DNA of 64,000 nucleotides, from contig VBAH01000021.1 in the NCBI GenBank assembly GCA_005884685.1, forward strand, positions 62,001 through 126,000, read 5' to 3'. Below the pieces are notes generated by a model. That model had not been told where the DNA came from and ran no database searches. It was given only the letters and a program-made list of their open reading frames with translations. Numbering within the stretch: the first letter of the stretch is position 1; each line of letters opens with the position of its first letter. Made by a program: the position numbers and the translations under genes. This DNA comes from Alphaproteobacteria bacterium. GTDB lineage: Bacteria; Pseudomonadota; Alphaproteobacteria; Rhizobiales; Xanthobacteraceae. Below are positions 52,541 to 61,462 of the stretch, piece by piece.

Positions 52541-54193
52541 ATGACGGTCCAGCAGCGCTTCGACACGCAGGACATCTTCAACCAGTCGCCGCCGTTCGAG
52601 GACGTCGATCTGTTCACGACCGACCGGCCCCTGCGCGATGCCGTCGCGGCGAACGGCGCGGCCGCCGAGGCCGGCGCATTGTCCGAGTTCGGCCGGCGCT
52701 GGGGCGCGGCCGCGATGTTCGAGGCGGCGCGCATCGCCAACGAGAACACCCCGAAACTCAAGACCTTCGATGCGCACGGCTTCCGCCGCGACGTGATCGA
52801 GTTTCACCCCGCCTACCACGGGTTCATGGCCGAGAGCATGCAGGCGGGGCTGCATGCCTCCATGTGGAACGCCGACGGCAGCCGCGCCGCAGCGCCGGCC
52901 GAGGTCGCGCGCGCGGCGCGCTATTTCATGGTGGCGCAGGTCGAGAACGGGCACATGTGCCCGATCACCATGACGCGGGCGAGTATCGGCGCGCTCGCGG
53001 TCGAGCCACAGGTGCTGAGCAAGCTGGCGGCGAAGATCACCGCGCGGACCTATGACCCGCGCTTCATTCCGTGGTGGGACAAGGAGTCCCTCACCCTCGG
53101 CATGGGCATGACCGAAAGGCAGGGGGGCACGGATGTGCGCGCCAATACCACCACGGCAATGCCCGCCGCGGACGGCTATACGGTCACCGGGCACAAATGG
53201 TTCATGTCGGCGCCGATGTGCGATGCGTTCCTGGTGCTGGCACAGGCGCCGGGCGGGCTGACCTGTTTCCTGATGCCGCGCTTCCGGCCCGACGGGTCGG
53301 TCAATGGGCTGCATTTCCAGCGCCTGAAGGACAAGCTCGGCAACCGCTCCAATGCGTCCTCCGAGGTCGAGTTCGCGCAAGCCTTCGCGTGGCGCGTCGG
53401 CGCGGAAGGGCGCGGCGTGCGCACCATTATCGAGATGGTGCAACTCACCCGCGTCGATTGCGTGATCTCGTCCGCCGGCATGATGCGCATGGCGCTGGCG
53501 CAGGCCACGCATCATGCGCGCCACCGCACGGTATTCCAGAAGAAGCTCGCCGATCAGCCGATGATGCGCATGCTGCTCGCCGACATGGCGCTGGAGGTCG
53601 AGGGCACGACCGCGCTGATGATGCGGCTTTGCCGTTCGTTCGATCTTGCGGGTAGCGACGGGAAGGAAGCGGCGCGCGCGCGCCTGCTGACGGCCGCGGT
53701 GAAGTACTGGGTGTGCAAGACCGCGCCCGGCTTCATCTACGAGGCGATGGAGTGTCTCGGCGGCAACGGCTACGTGGAAGAAACGATGCTGGCGCGAATT
53801 TATCGCGAGGCGCCGCTGAACGCGATCTGGGAAGGGTCGGGGAACGTGATGTGCCTCGATGTGCTGCGCGCGCTCTCGCGCGAAGGCGAGGCGGCGCGCA
53901 CGGTGCTGGCCGATCTTGTCCATGCGTGCGGCGGCCTTGCGGGCGCAAAGGAGGCTGCGACATTCATCGCGAAGACACTCGCTGCGCCGGACGGCGAGGC
54001 CAAAGCGCGCGCGGCGGTCGAGCGGCTCGCCATGTTGGCGGCGACCGCCGCGCTGACCGACAGCGCACCGCAAGTCGCCGAATCGTTTGCGCGCACGCGG
54101 CTGGCCTGCTTGCGTGGGGGAACTTTCGGAACTTCCGATCTGTCCGGAACCGAAGTCACGAGTTTGTCAGAACGGGCGCTTCCGGCCGCATGA
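52541..54193 (+). CDS. AidB-like acyl-CoA dehydrogenase
   Basis: A 550-residue flavoprotein of the acyl-CoA dehydrogenase superfamily, with the long form and sequence blocks of AidB, the alkylation-response protein of E. coli. Visible: [15 protein letters not shown] (FAD and substrate loop), [39 protein letters not shown] and [20 protein letters not shown] with the catalytic-region Glu. Whether it protects DNA or only oxidises an acyl-CoA is not shown. It is divergent from pyrB. A small EcfG-driven gene begins just after it. Confidence 0.92.
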   Translation: MTVQQRFDTQDIFNQSPPFEDVDLFTTDRPLRDAVAANGAAAEAGALSEFGRRWGAAAMFEAARIANENTPKLKTFDAHGFRRDVIEFHPAYHGFMAESMQAGLHASMWNADGSRAAAPAEVARAARYFMVAQVENGHMCPITMTRASIGALAVEPQVLSKLAAKITARTYDPRFIPWWDKESLTLGMGMTERQGGTDVRANTTTAMPAADGYTVTGHKWFMSAPMCDAFLVLAQAPGGLTCFLMPRFRPDGSVNGLHFQRLKDKLGNRSNASSEVEFAQAFAWRVGAEGRGVRTIIEMVQLTRVDCVISSAGMMRMALAQATHHARHRTVFQKKLADQPMMRMLLADMALEVEGTTALMMRLCRSFDLAGSDGKEAARARLLTAAVKYWVCKTAPGFIYEAMECLGGNGYVEETMLARIYREAPLNAIWEGSGNVMCLDVLRALSREGEAARTVLADLVHACGGLAGAKEAATFIAKTLAAPDGEAKARAAVERLAMLAATAALTDSAPQVAESFARTRLACLRGGTFGTSDLSGTEVTSLSERALPAA

Positions 54194-54195
54194 CC

Positions 54196-54220
54196 GGAAC
54201 GGCGCTCTCTCCCAAGCGTT
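54196..54220 (+). promoter_or_regulatory. EcfG-type stress promoter of the Gly/Tyr-rich protein gene
   Basis: GGAAC (54196-54200), 16 bases, CGTT (54217-54220), an exact match to the alphaproteobacterial general-stress consensus. The leader to the ATG at 54270 would be about 42 bases. It begins three bases after the stop of the AidB-like gene. Confidence 0.7.
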
Positions 54221-54269
54221 GTCTTGGCAGGCCGGCCGAGCAATCGGCCAAACGGCATGGAGAGAGAAC

Positions 54270-54617
54270 ATGACAAAATTCCGAACCACGGCGCTCGCGC
54301 TTGCGGGCGTTGTTGCGATGACCGCAGTCAGCGCCACCGGCGCGTCGGCCCAATGGCGCCGGCACCACGGCGGGTGGGGCTGGGGTCCGGGCATCGCCGC
54401 CGGCGTTGCGACGGGAGCGCTGATCGGGTCAGCAGTCGCCGCGCAGCCCTATGGCTACTACTATGCTGAGCCGGGCTACGGCTATAATGGCTATGCGGAG
54501 CCATACGTCTACGACACCGCTCCGGCGTACGGTTACGGCTACAACAACTGGGGCTGGGGTCCGCGCATTTGCCACGAGGGTTATCGCCGCGTCTCGTGTG
54601 ACGGGCCGGCGCGATAG
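54270..54617 (+). CDS. Secreted Gly/Tyr-rich protein
   Basis: A 115-residue protein with a signal peptide (FRTTALALAGVVAMTAVSAT GASA, about 1-27), a glycine-zipper-like membrane segment (GIAAGVATGALIGSAVAA) and a C-terminal part rich in Tyr, Gly, Pro and Asn (YGYYYAEPGYGYNGYAEPY). Two cysteines near the end may pair. Related small Gly/Tyr-rich envelope proteins are common in rhizobia; the role is unknown. An EcfG-type promoter lies directly upstream, so stress induction is likely. Confidence 0.78.
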   Translation: MTKFRTTALALAGVVAMTAVSATGASAQWRRHHGGWGWGPGIAAGVATGALIGSAVAAQPYGYYYAEPGYGYNGYAEPYVYDTAPAYGYGYNNWGWGPRICHEGYRRVSCDGPAR

Positions 54618-54638
54618 CAGTCTTTCTGAAATTTGACG

Positions 54639-54670
54639 GTGCAGGGCGGGTCGCGAGGCCCGCCCTGCGC
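54639..54670. terminator. Hairpin between convergent genes
   Basis: gcagggcggg (54641-54650) and cccgccctgc (54659-54668) pair perfectly around an eight-base loop. No T tract follows, so it is a weak terminator candidate for the Gly/Tyr-rich gene and the AEC transporter. Confidence 0.45.
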
Positions 54671-54674
54671 ACGT

Positions 54675-55601
54675 CTACGACACGAGACTGAGGACGACCG
54701 GCATCGTGACGGCGGCAAGCGCGGTTTCGAAGGTGAGGATCTGCGCCATCAGCGCCGCGTTGCCGCCCATCTGGCGCGCCAGCACGTAGGAATTGGACGA
54801 CGCCGGCACCGACGCGCAGCACGCCACCACCGCCAGGTTTATTCCGCCAAGCCCGCAGATGTGGCCGATGCCGATCGCCATCGCAGGCATCAGCACAAGC
54901 TTGAGGACGCACGTCACCGCCATCACGGCATTCGGCCGGATCAGCTCGTCGATGCGCAGGCCGGCGCCGACGATCAGCAGGCCGAGCGCGAGCGAAGAAC
55001 GGCCGAGCGCATCGACGAAGGCATGCGCGGGCTGCGGGATCCAGCCGGAGGCCGGGTTGAGTGCGAGGCCGATGAAGCACGCCCAGATGAACGGATTGCG
55101 CGCGATCGTCAGCATGACGGCGCGCCAGTCGGGCCTTCCGGTCGAGGCGTAGCGCACCAGCACCCAGACGCTCATCGCATTGAGCACCGGGATCATCGCG
55201 ACCATTGCAACGGAGGACAGCGCGAGGCCGAGATCGCCATAGAGATTTCCCGCAACCGCGAGTGCGACGAAGGTCTGCCAGCGCGTCGCGCCCTGGAACA
55301 ACGACGTGAAGGTCGCACCGTCGGCGTGGAGGTAACGCGCCAGCAGCGGGCGCAGTGCGAGACAGAGTGCCGCCATGAGAAGCACGGCGGCGAGCAGCGT
55401 GCCGCCGACGGCCAGCACCGGCACCTTGGCGAGGTCGGCGCGCGACAACGACTCCACCAGCAGCGCCGGGAACATTACGTAATACAAAAGGCGCTCCAGC
55501 CCGACCCAATGCGCGTCCTCGCCGATCAGGAAGCGGCGCAGCAGGAATCCGGTGACGATCAGCAGGAAGACGGGCAGCAGCGCGGCGACGACGGCGATCA
55601 T
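54675..55601 (-). CDS. AEC family transporter (auxin efflux carrier type)
   Basis: A 308-residue inner-membrane transporter with about ten helices. The start [20 protein letters not shown] and the inverted repeat of five helices, with the internal [16 protein letters not shown] and [19 protein letters not shown], fit the AEC/malate-permease family. The substrate is likely an organic acid, but is not shown. The ATG at 55601 overlaps the ruvX stop (ATGA), so it is coupled to ruvX. Confidence 0.9.
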   Translation of the reverse strand: MIAVVAALLPVFLLIVTGFLLRRFLIGEDAHWVGLERLLYYVMFPALLVESLSRADLAKVPVLAVGGTLLAAVLLMAALCLALRPLLARYLHADGATFTSLFQGATRWQTFVALAVAGNLYGDLGLALSSVAMVAMIPVLNAMSVWVLVRYASTGRPDWRAVMLTIARNPFIWACFIGLALNPASGWIPQPAHAFVDALGRSSLALGLLIVGAGLRIDELIRPNAVMAVTCVLKLVLMPAMAIGIGHICGLGGINLAVVACCASVPASSNSYVLARQMGGNAALMAQILTFETALAAVTMPVVLSLVS

Positions 55602-56068
55602 GGATCGAGCCGCGCGAGCCGGTCGAGCGCGCCCTGCAGGATGAAGGCCGCGGCGTGCTGGTCGATCACCGCGGCGCGGCGCGCGCGGCTCATGTCCGCC
55701 TCGATCAGGCCGCGCTCGACCGCGGCGGTCGAGAGCCGCTCGTCCCACAGCCCGATCGGCAACTCGGTCAGCTTGGCGAAATTGCGCGCGAAGGCGCGGG
55801 TCGATTGCGCCCGCGGGCCTTCCGAGCCGTCCATGTTGACCGGCAGGCCGAGCACGAAGCCGGCCACGCGGCGCTCCGCCGCGAGCGCCAGCGCGGCTTC
55901 CGCATCAACTTTGAACGCTCTGCGCGCGATCGTCGTCACGCCGGTCGCGAGGCGCCGGTCCGGATCGCTCGCCGCAACGCCAATCGTCTTGGTGCCGAGA
56001 TCGAGCCCCATCAAGGCCCCACGCGCGGGCAGCAGCGCAGCGATCTCGACGAGCGGCAGAACCGGCAT
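55598..56068 (-). CDS. ruvX: Holliday junction resolvase-like protein RuvX (YqgF)
   Basis: A 156-residue RNase H-fold protein involved in 16S rRNA 5'-end processing and called a putative resolvase. The motif [15 protein letters not shown] (with Asp23) is the family start, and [11 protein letters not shown] and [10 protein letters not shown] carry the further acidic residues. Its stop overlaps the AEC transporter start. Confidence 0.94.
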   Translation of the reverse strand: MPVLPLVEIAALLPARGALMGLDLGTKTIGVAASDPDRRLATGVTTIARRAFKVDAEAALALAAERRVAGFVLGLPVNMDGSEGPRAQSTRAFARNFAKLTELPIGLWDERLSTAAVERGLIEADMSRARRAAVIDQHAAAFILQGALDRLARLDP

Positions 56069-56147
56069 GGCCGATGGCTAGCACGGGCGATTGATTGCGA
56101 GAATGCACTGTGCTTCCTTTCGCGCCGCCCCACACAGGACTTCAGCC

Positions 56148-56846
56148 ATGCAGATCACCTGGTACGGCCATTCCGCGTTCCGGCTCGATTTCGGCGGCGA
56201 CGCGGTGCTGATCGATCCGTTTTTCACCGGCAACCCGGCCTTCGTGTCCGACCCGCGCGAGGCGATGCAGGGCGTCAAGCACGTGGTGCTCACGCACGGC
56301 CATGCCGATCACGTCGGCGATGCGCTCGAGATCGCCAAGCAGAACGAGGCGACCGTCACCACCAACTACGATCTCTGCATGTGGCTGGCCGGGAAGGGCC
56401 TGCAGAAGATGAACCCGATGAACACCGGCGGCACGACCGATCTCGGCGCGTTCACGGTGACGATGGTGCGCGCGGACCACTCCTCCGGCGACATCAAGGA
56501 CGGCATGCCCATTTATCTCGGCAATCCGTGCGGCGTGATCGTCAAGGCCAAAGGTGAGCCCGCGGTCTGGCATATGGGCGACACGGACATTTTCTCCGAC
56601 ATGGCGCTGATTGCGGAGATCCATCAGCCGAAGGTGGCGATGGTGCCGATCGGCGACCGCTTCACCATGAGTCCGGTCACGGCTGCGCTCGCGGTGAAGA
56701 GATTTCTCAAGCTCGACGCGGTGATCCCCTGCCATTACGGCTCGTTCCCGATCATCGAGCCGAACGCCGACAGGTTCGTCGCCGAGCTGAAAGGGCATGC
56801 CACGAAGGTGATCGTGCCGGAGAAGGGAAAGCCGTTCAGCGTGTGA
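56148..56846 (+). CDS. UPF0173 metal-dependent hydrolase (metallo-beta-lactamase fold)
   Basis: A 232-residue protein of the UPF0173/YtkL family. It begins [20 protein letters not shown] and has the metal motif [11 protein letters not shown] at 49-59, with further ligands in the [10 protein letters not shown] and [10 protein letters not shown] segments. The biological substrate is not known. It starts at ATG 56148, since the upstream extension lacks the conserved GHSAF start. It is divergent from ruvX. Confidence 0.93.
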   Translation: MQITWYGHSAFRLDFGGDAVLIDPFFTGNPAFVSDPREAMQGVKHVVLTHGHADHVGDALEIAKQNEATVTTNYDLCMWLAGKGLQKMNPMNTGGTTDLGAFTVTMVRADHSSGDIKDGMPIYLGNPCGVIVKAKGEPAVWHMGDTDIFSDMALIAEIHQPKVAMVPIGDRFTMSPVTAALAVKRFLKLDAVIPCHYGSFPIIEPNADRFVAELKGHATKVIVPEKGKPFSV

Positions 56847-56948
56847 AGCGCGCGCCGCCCCGGAATTAAGGTTTACAAAGGATAAACGTCGCGCGAGTGG
56901 CCGCGGTGACCTAACCTTGCGCTGTTCCGTCATTCGGAAAGTAGCGCC

Positions 56949-57335
56949 ATGCCGCGCGGGCAAGACAACAACGAGCAGTTCGAGTGGGTGAACGCCTGGG
57001 CGGCATCCACAACGCCGGGCCTCGTTCATGCGGCGCCCGAAGCTGTGGTGAGCGTTGCGTCTTCCGAGGTGCCGGATACCGCGCCGCTGCCGCAAACTAT
57101 CGTGCGGACGACGCCGGACGACCAGCTTGCGCGCGACATCGCCGAAATCGCGCGCGCGCGCGATGTGCTCGCTGGACTGCCGGTCGGAACATTCTCGGCA
57201 CGGCGTACCCAGGCGTTGACCCTGGTGCCGTCGCGCACGTCCGATTCCGTGCCGGTCTTCGTCGGCGGCGTGCTTGCGCTGGTGATGCTCACCGTGTTCG
57301 GCGCCGCGGCCGCGATGACGAAGCTTTCGCGCTAG
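56949..57335 (+). CDS. Hypothetical protein with C-terminal membrane helix
   Basis: A 128-residue protein. A hydrophilic Ala/Pro/Thr-rich region is followed by a short helix (DDQLARDIAEIARARDVLAG) and a single C-terminal transmembrane segment (FVGGVLALVMLTVFGAAAAM), so it is tail-anchored. No domain is recognised. It is placed between the UPF0173 gene and a convergent small zinc-ribbon gene. Confidence 0.65.
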   Translation: MPRGQDNNEQFEWVNAWAASTTPGLVHAAPEAVVSVASSEVPDTAPLPQTIVRTTPDDQLARDIAEIARARDVLAGLPVGTFSARRTQALTLVPSRTSDSVPVFVGGVLALVMLTVFGAAAAMTKLSR

Positions 57336-57339
57336 ATCG

Positions 57340-57516
57340 CTAAGCGGCCTTCGGCAGCACCGCCTCGCGCACGATCCATTCGTGCGTATTGCCGCACGCG
57401 GGACATCGCGTACGCAGCTTCTCGGACTTGATCCGCAGCAGCGTTCCAATCTCGGTGACGACGCCGACATCGATCGTGCGCCGCGTGACCGGACAGACGA
57501 AATACAGCCGTTCCAT
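57340..57516 (-). CDS. Small zinc-ribbon-like protein
   Basis: A 58-residue protein starting at ATG 57516 (MERLYFVCPVTRRTIDVGVV). A single Cys near the N-terminus and the knuckle CPACGNTHEW suggest a partial zinc ribbon. It lies 46 bases downstream of the VOC protein gene. The role is unknown; proteins like this are common in Bradyrhizobium-like genomes. Confidence 0.65.
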   Translation of the reverse strand: MERLYFVCPVTRRTIDVGVVTEIGTLLRIKSEKLRTRCPACGNTHEWIVREAVLPKAA

Positions 57517-57562
57517 CAAATGCCTCCTGCGGCGAGAGGAGGTGCCACACCCTTCACGTGGG

Positions 57563-58435
57563 TTAAGTCGAGAAACGCACCCTCGTTCCATAGGGATCCC
57601 GCGCTTCCGGCCCGTGCGGCGAATCGCCGAGCGGAACATTCGCCGCCTTCAGCCGCGCCAGCGCTGCATCGCGTTCCGTTTCGCTCGCCGCCTCGATCGC
57701 AAACCATGACAGTCCCGCGCGATCGTCGTCGCGCCGTCCGGCGCCGGCCGAGTGCCACGTGTTGCTGCCGACGTGATGATGATAGCGGCCGGATGACATG
57801 AACAGCGCGCCGCCGCGGCCCGCCGTCGGATCGAGCCCGACCGCGTCGCAGTAGAACTTGCGCGTGGTCTCGAGATCGCCGACGCGCAGGTGGATGTGCC
57901 CGATGCGCAGGCCAGCGGGCGCGCCGGCGTACGCGGTGTTGCCCGCATCGGCCGCGAGGTTGTCGAGATCGAGCCGATCGGTCGCCATCTGGATGCGGTC
58001 GCCGTTCCAGCGCCATTCCTCCGGGAGGCGATCGCGATAGACTTCGATGCCGTTGCCTTCCGGATCGTCGAGATAGATCGCCTCGCTCACCAGATGATCG
58101 GAGGCGCCGCTGAGCGCCACGCGGTTGCGTGCCGCATGCACGAGCCAGCGCGCGAGGTCGGCGCGCGTCGGCTGCAAGAACGCCGTGTGATAGAGGCCGG
58201 CGGTACGCGGGTCGTCCGGCGCGGCGTTCGGCGCGGCTTCCAGTTCGAGCAACGGGACGCCGCCGGCTCCGAGGCGCGCGGTCTTCGCATCGCGTTCGAG
58301 CACGTCGAGGCCGATCGCCTGCGCGTAAAAATCCGTGAGGCGGGAAAGGTCGCGTGCCTTGAGGCCGACCGCGCTGATGCGCAACGGCGTGCGGTTCGCG
58401 AACGTGACGGTGGCGGAGGGGTTGGGGGCGTCCAT
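57563..58435 (-). CDS. VOC family protein (catechol 2,3-dioxygenase-like)
   Basis: A 290-residue protein with two vicinal-oxygen-chelate domains. Metal-ligand positions can be seen: GLYHTAFLQP (His) in the first, GHIHLRVGDL (His) and the family-typical DPEGNGIEVYRDR (Glu) in the interdomain part, and SSGRYHHHVGSNTWHS later. It resembles the CatE-type extradiol dioxygenases of Bacillus, which cleave catechol, but the substrate is unproven. The ATG at 58435 is chosen over an upstream in-frame ATG. Confidence 0.86.
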   Translation of the reverse strand: MDAPNPSATVTFANRTPLRISAVGLKARDLSRLTDFYAQAIGLDVLERDAKTARLGAGGVPLLELEAAPNAAPDDPRTAGLYHTAFLQPTRADLARWLVHAARNRVALSGASDHLVSEAIYLDDPEGNGIEVYRDRLPEEWRWNGDRIQMATDRLDLDNLAADAGNTAYAGAPAGLRIGHIHLRVGDLETTRKFYCDAVGLDPTAGRGGALFMSSGRYHHHVGSNTWHSAGAGRRDDDRAGLSWFAIEAASETERDAALARLKAANVPLGDSPHGPEARDPYGTRVRFST

Positions 58436-58611
58436 GGCGGACCCTTTCGATTGCTCACCTTTATATTGGGATCCGGCGCGCGGGAACAACCGGGGTAGAG
58501 AGGCGAGGGTGCAAGGGGTTGTGTGCGGGGGCGCAAAGGGGAGGAGCGACAGCGGGGCAGTAGCGCCGGGCCGGCCGCTCTGCTAATTCCGGGGTCCGAA
58601 ATTGAGGTCAA

Positions 58612-58899
58612 ATGTCCGTCGACGCCGCCACCGTTCGCCGCATCGCGCATCTCGCGCGCATCGCGGTCAAGGATGAGGAAGTTGAGCATCTCAAGGATGA
58701 GCTCAACGGCATCCTGTCGTTCGTCGAGCAACTTCAGGAGGTCGACGTCGCGGGCGTCGCGCCGATGACTTCGGTGACCCCGATGGAAGTGAAGACGCGC
58801 GAGGACGTCGTGACCGACGGCGGCATTGCCGACGACGTGCTGAAGAACGCACCGGCCGCGGAGGATCACTTTTTTCTCGTGCCGAAGGTGGTGGAGTGA
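58612..58899 (+). CDS. gatC: Aspartyl/glutamyl-tRNA(Asn/Gln) amidotransferase subunit C
   Basis: GatC is the small stabilising subunit of GatCAB, which converts Glu-tRNA(Gln) and Asp-tRNA(Asn) to the amidated forms. The 95-residue protein has the family start [20 protein letters not shown] and the end [10 protein letters not shown]... [16 protein letters not shown]. The gatA gene, which in most alphaproteobacteria follows directly, is absent here: a palindromic repeat and small genes lie between gatC and gatB. Confidence 0.96.
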   Translation: MSVDAATVRRIAHLARIAVKDEEVEHLKDELNGILSFVEQLQEVDVAGVAPMTSVTPMEVKTREDVVTDGGIADDVLKNAPAAEDHFFLVPKVVE

Positions 58900-58910
58900 C
58901 CACGAATTGT

Positions 58911-59020
58911 CATCCCGGCCGAGCGGAGCGAGAGCCGGGATCCATAACCACCGCCCTCGCGATACTGCACCCATCGTGGTTATGGGTCCCGGATAGCCGC
59001 TGCGCGGCTTCCGGGACGAC
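58911..59020. repeat. Palindromic repeat between gatC and the next gene
   Basis: Arms ccgggatccataaccac (58935-58951) and gtggttatgggtcccgg (58976-58992) pair with one mismatch; outer segments gtcatcccgg and ccgggacgac extend the symmetry. It is the same family as 1010-1112. It occupies the point where gatA would be expected. Confidence 0.85.
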
Positions 59021-59032
59021 AGGAGCCTTGTG

Positions 59033-59257
59033 ATGTGCTGGGCCTGCGAAGATGCCGAGCGTGAGCGCATCTGGGGACTGGTGGACATCATCTCCACCGG
59101 GCAGATGCCGGCCGGCTATAGCGCCGACGACCTGCGCGCGATGGGCCTGCCGCAGCCGGGTGAGCTTTTTCGCGAGGAGCAGCCCGACGGCACGATCCTG
59201 ATCCGGCAGCGCGCGCCGAAGAAGCCGAATGCGTTCGCCTGCGATGCGCCGGAGTGA
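59033..59257 (+). CDS. Small hypothetical protein
   Basis: A 74-residue protein with no recognised domain. ATG 59033 (MCWACEDAERERIWGLVDII) is chosen; a GTG at 59030 directly precedes it. The N-terminal C-x2-C and the helix of the first 20 residues are its only features, followed by a Pro-rich, strand-like stretch. It lies after the repeat and before another small gene, between gatC and gatB. Confidence 0.6.
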   Translation: MCWACEDAERERIWGLVDIISTGQMPAGYSADDLRAMGLPQPGELFREEQPDGTILIRQRAPKKPNAFACDAPE

Positions 59258-59277
59258 TCGGCTGCCGGGATCAAGTC

Positions 59278-59574
59278 ATGACCCTCTCCGAGCTGAACGC
59301 GTCCCTCACAGCGCCTGAACCGCCGCATGGCCTTGCACCGCCGGTGCAATCCCTGTGGTGGGCCGCGCACGGCGAGTGGGAGAAGGCGCACGCCATCGTC
59401 ATGAAGGACGACTCGCGCGAAGCGGCCTGGGTGCATGCCTATCTGCATCGCGTCGAGGGCGATCTGCCGAATGCCAGCTACTGGTATCGCACGGCGGGCA
59501 AGCCGGTCGCCACAGGAACGCTCGAAACCGAGTGGACCGCCATCGCGGGCGCGCTACTTGGTGCTGGTTCCTGA
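59278..59574 (+). CDS. Small hypothetical protein
   Basis: A 98-residue protein, predicted helical, with a middle that reads SLWWAAHGEWEKAHAIVMKD and YLHRVEGDLPNASYWYRTAG, a TPR-like repeat pattern of aromatic and small residues. It is a plausible partial tetratricopeptide-type protein. It lies 20 bases after the preceding small gene and is probably co-transcribed with it. Its end overlaps the convergent microprotein gene by 21 bases. Confidence 0.65.
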   Translation: MTLSELNASLTAPEPPHGLAPPVQSLWWAAHGEWEKAHAIVMKDDSREAAWVHAYLHRVEGDLPNASYWYRTAGKPVATGTLETEWTAIAGALLGAGS

Positions 59575-59721
59575 GGCGAGGGGCGGAAGGTCGCGGTCGC
59601 CCTGCACCGTCTTCTTTCCGCCCAGATCCCCGCCGGTCAGGATGAAAAAGGCGGCCGACAGGACCAGGATGCCGCCGAGAATGATTCCGATGCCGGCTTT
59701 CGGCGCATTGTTGTCAGCCAT
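59554..59721 (-). CDS. Small single-span membrane protein
   Basis: A 55-residue protein with one hydrophobic helix (GIGIILGGILVLSAAFFILTG, about 10-30) and a hydrophilic tail. It starts at ATG 59721 on the minus strand and overlaps the end of the previous gene. Gly-zipper-like spacing (GIGIILGG) may allow helix packing. The function is unknown. Confidence 0.6.
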   Translation of the reverse strand: MADNNAPKAGIGIILGGILVLSAAFFILTGGDLGGKKTVQGDRDLPPLASGTSTK

Positions 59722-59824
59722 GACCTGCTCCGTTACTGCTTCCCACCCCAACGCCGGGCGGCTACAGGGGTTTCTTGGGCTCCCCATGGCGTTACGGTGA
59801 AATGTTGGCGGCAAAATCGAGATC

Positions 59825-61288
59825 ATGACGGCGGCGCGGAAATCCAACCTGATCAAGGGCGCGACGGGCGACTGGGAAGTCGTCGTCGGCATGGAGGTGC
59901 ACGCCCAGGTCAGCTCGGACGCGAAGCTGTTCTCCGGCGCCTCCACCGAATTCGGCGGCGCACCGAACGATCATGTCTCGCTGGTCGACGCCGCGATGCC
60001 CGGCATGCTGCCGGTCATCAATGCCGAGTGCGTGCGCCAGGCGGTGCGCACCGGGCTCGGTCTCCAGGCGCAGATCAACCTGAAATCTGTGTTCGACCGG
60101 AAGAACTATTTCTATCCCGATCTGCCGCAGGGCTACCAGATCAGCCAGTACAAGCAGCCGGTGGTGGGCGAGGGCGCGGTCGTCGTCGATCTTGCCAATG
60201 GCGAGAGCGTCACCGTCGGCATCGAGCGGCTGCACCTGGAACAGGACGCCGGCAAGCTGCTGCACGATCAGCACCCGACATACTCGTATGTCGATCTCAA
60301 TCGCTCCGGTGTTGCGCTGATGGAGATCGTGTCGAAGCCGGACATCCGTTCGTCCGAGCAGGCCAAGGCCTATCTCGCCAAGCTGCGCTCGATCCTGCGC
60401 TATCTCGGCACCTGCGACGGCGACATGGAAAAGGGGAGCCTGCGCGCCGACGTCAACGTGTCGGTGCGCAGGCCTGGCGGCCCGCTCGGGACGCGCTGCG
60501 AGATCAAGAACGTCAATTCGATCCGCTTCGTCGGGCAGGCGATCGAGCACGAGGCGCGGCGCCAGATCGAGATCATCGAGGACGGCGGCGCGATCGAGCA
60601 GGAGACGCGGCTGTTCGATCCGGACAAAGGCGAGACGCGCTCGATGCGCTCCAAGGAGGAGGCGCACGACTACCGTTATTTCCCCGATCCGGACCTGTTG
60701 CCGCTCGAGCTGACGCAGGCGGAGGTCGATGCGCTGAAGGCGGAGCTGCCCGAGCTGCCCGACGAGAAGAAGGCGCGCTTCACTGCGGCGGGGCTGTCGG
60801 GCTATGACGCCGACGTGCTCATCGCCGAGCGCGCGACGGCGGATTTCTTCGAGGCCGTCGCCAAGGGCCGCGATGCGAAGGGTGCGGCGAACTGGGTGAT
60901 CAACGACCTGCTCGGGCGGCTGAACAAGGAAGGGATCGCGATCGAGCAAAGCCGGCTGTCGGCGGAGCAGCTGGGCGCGATCCTCGACCTGATCAAGGAC
61001 GGCTCGATCTCCGGCAAGATCGCCAAGGACCTGTTCGAGATCGTGTGGATCGAGGGCGGCGACCCGCGCGCGATCGTGGAAGCGCGCGGCATGAAGCAGG
61101 TAACCGACACCGGCGCGCTCGAGAAGCTCATCGACGGGATCGTCGCCCAGAACCCCGACAAGGTCGCGGACGCGAAGGCCAATCCGAAGGCGATCGGCTG
61201 GTTCGTCGGGCAGGTAATGAAGGCTTCCGCCGGCAAGGCCAATCCGCAGGCGGTCAACGAATTGCTCAGGGCGAAGCTCGGGCTATAA
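59825..61288 (+). CDS. gatB: Aspartyl/glutamyl-tRNA(Asn/Gln) amidotransferase subunit B
   Basis: GatB is the tRNA-binding kinase-like subunit of GatCAB. The 487-residue protein begins with the family region [20 protein letters not shown], followed by the GatB core and the C-terminal YqeY-like domain that grips the tRNA D-loop. The start ATG at 59825 is the only sensible choice. Without gatA in this interval, the amidase subunit must be encoded elsewhere or be missing from the assembly. Confidence 0.96.
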   Translation: MTAARKSNLIKGATGDWEVVVGMEVHAQVSSDAKLFSGASTEFGGAPNDHVSLVDAAMPGMLPVINAECVRQAVRTGLGLQAQINLKSVFDRKNYFYPDLPQGYQISQYKQPVVGEGAVVVDLANGESVTVGIERLHLEQDAGKLLHDQHPTYSYVDLNRSGVALMEIVSKPDIRSSEQAKAYLAKLRSILRYLGTCDGDMEKGSLRADVNVSVRRPGGPLGTRCEIKNVNSIRFVGQAIEHEARRQIEIIEDGGAIEQETRLFDPDKGETRSMRSKEEAHDYRYFPDPDLLPLELTQAEVDALKAELPELPDEKKARFTAAGLSGYDADVLIAERATADFFEAVAKGRDAKGAANWVINDLLGRLNKEGIAIEQSRLSAEQLGAILDLIKDGSISGKIAKDLFEIVWIEGGDPRAIVEARGMKQVTDTGALEKLIDGIVAQNPDKVADAKANPKAIGWFVGQVMKASAGKANPQAVNELLRAKLGL

Positions 61289-61310
61289 GGCGCGTGAGTC
61301 GAAGCCGCTC

Positions 61311-61389
61311 GTCACTGCGAGCGAAGCGAGGCAATCCAGCCCGTTGAGTTGCCTGGGTTGCTTCGTCGCTGACGCTCCTCGCAATGACG
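61311..61389. repeat. 'cactgcgagcgaagcgaggcaatcc' palindromic repeat
   Basis: cgtcactgcgagcgaagcga followed by ggcaatccag, and the inverted partner ...ttgcttcgtcgct...cctcgcaatgacg, form a long imperfect palindrome. This element is typical of Bradyrhizobium-like intergenic regions. It follows gatB and precedes the shared terminator. Confidence 0.8.
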
Positions 61390-61403
61390 GCAACCGCAGA
61401 AAG

Positions 61404-61437
61404 AAAAACCCCCGGCCGTGAGGCCGGGGGCTCTTTT
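61404..61437. terminator. Bidirectional terminator between gatB and the porin gene
   Basis: cccccggcc (61409-61417) and ggccggggg (61422-61430) pair perfectly with a four-base loop, flanked by aaaaa on the left and ctcttttag on the right. It can end both the gatB and the porin transcripts. Confidence 0.88.
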
Positions 61438-61462
61438 AGGCTATCCAACCGTGATCAGCCGA

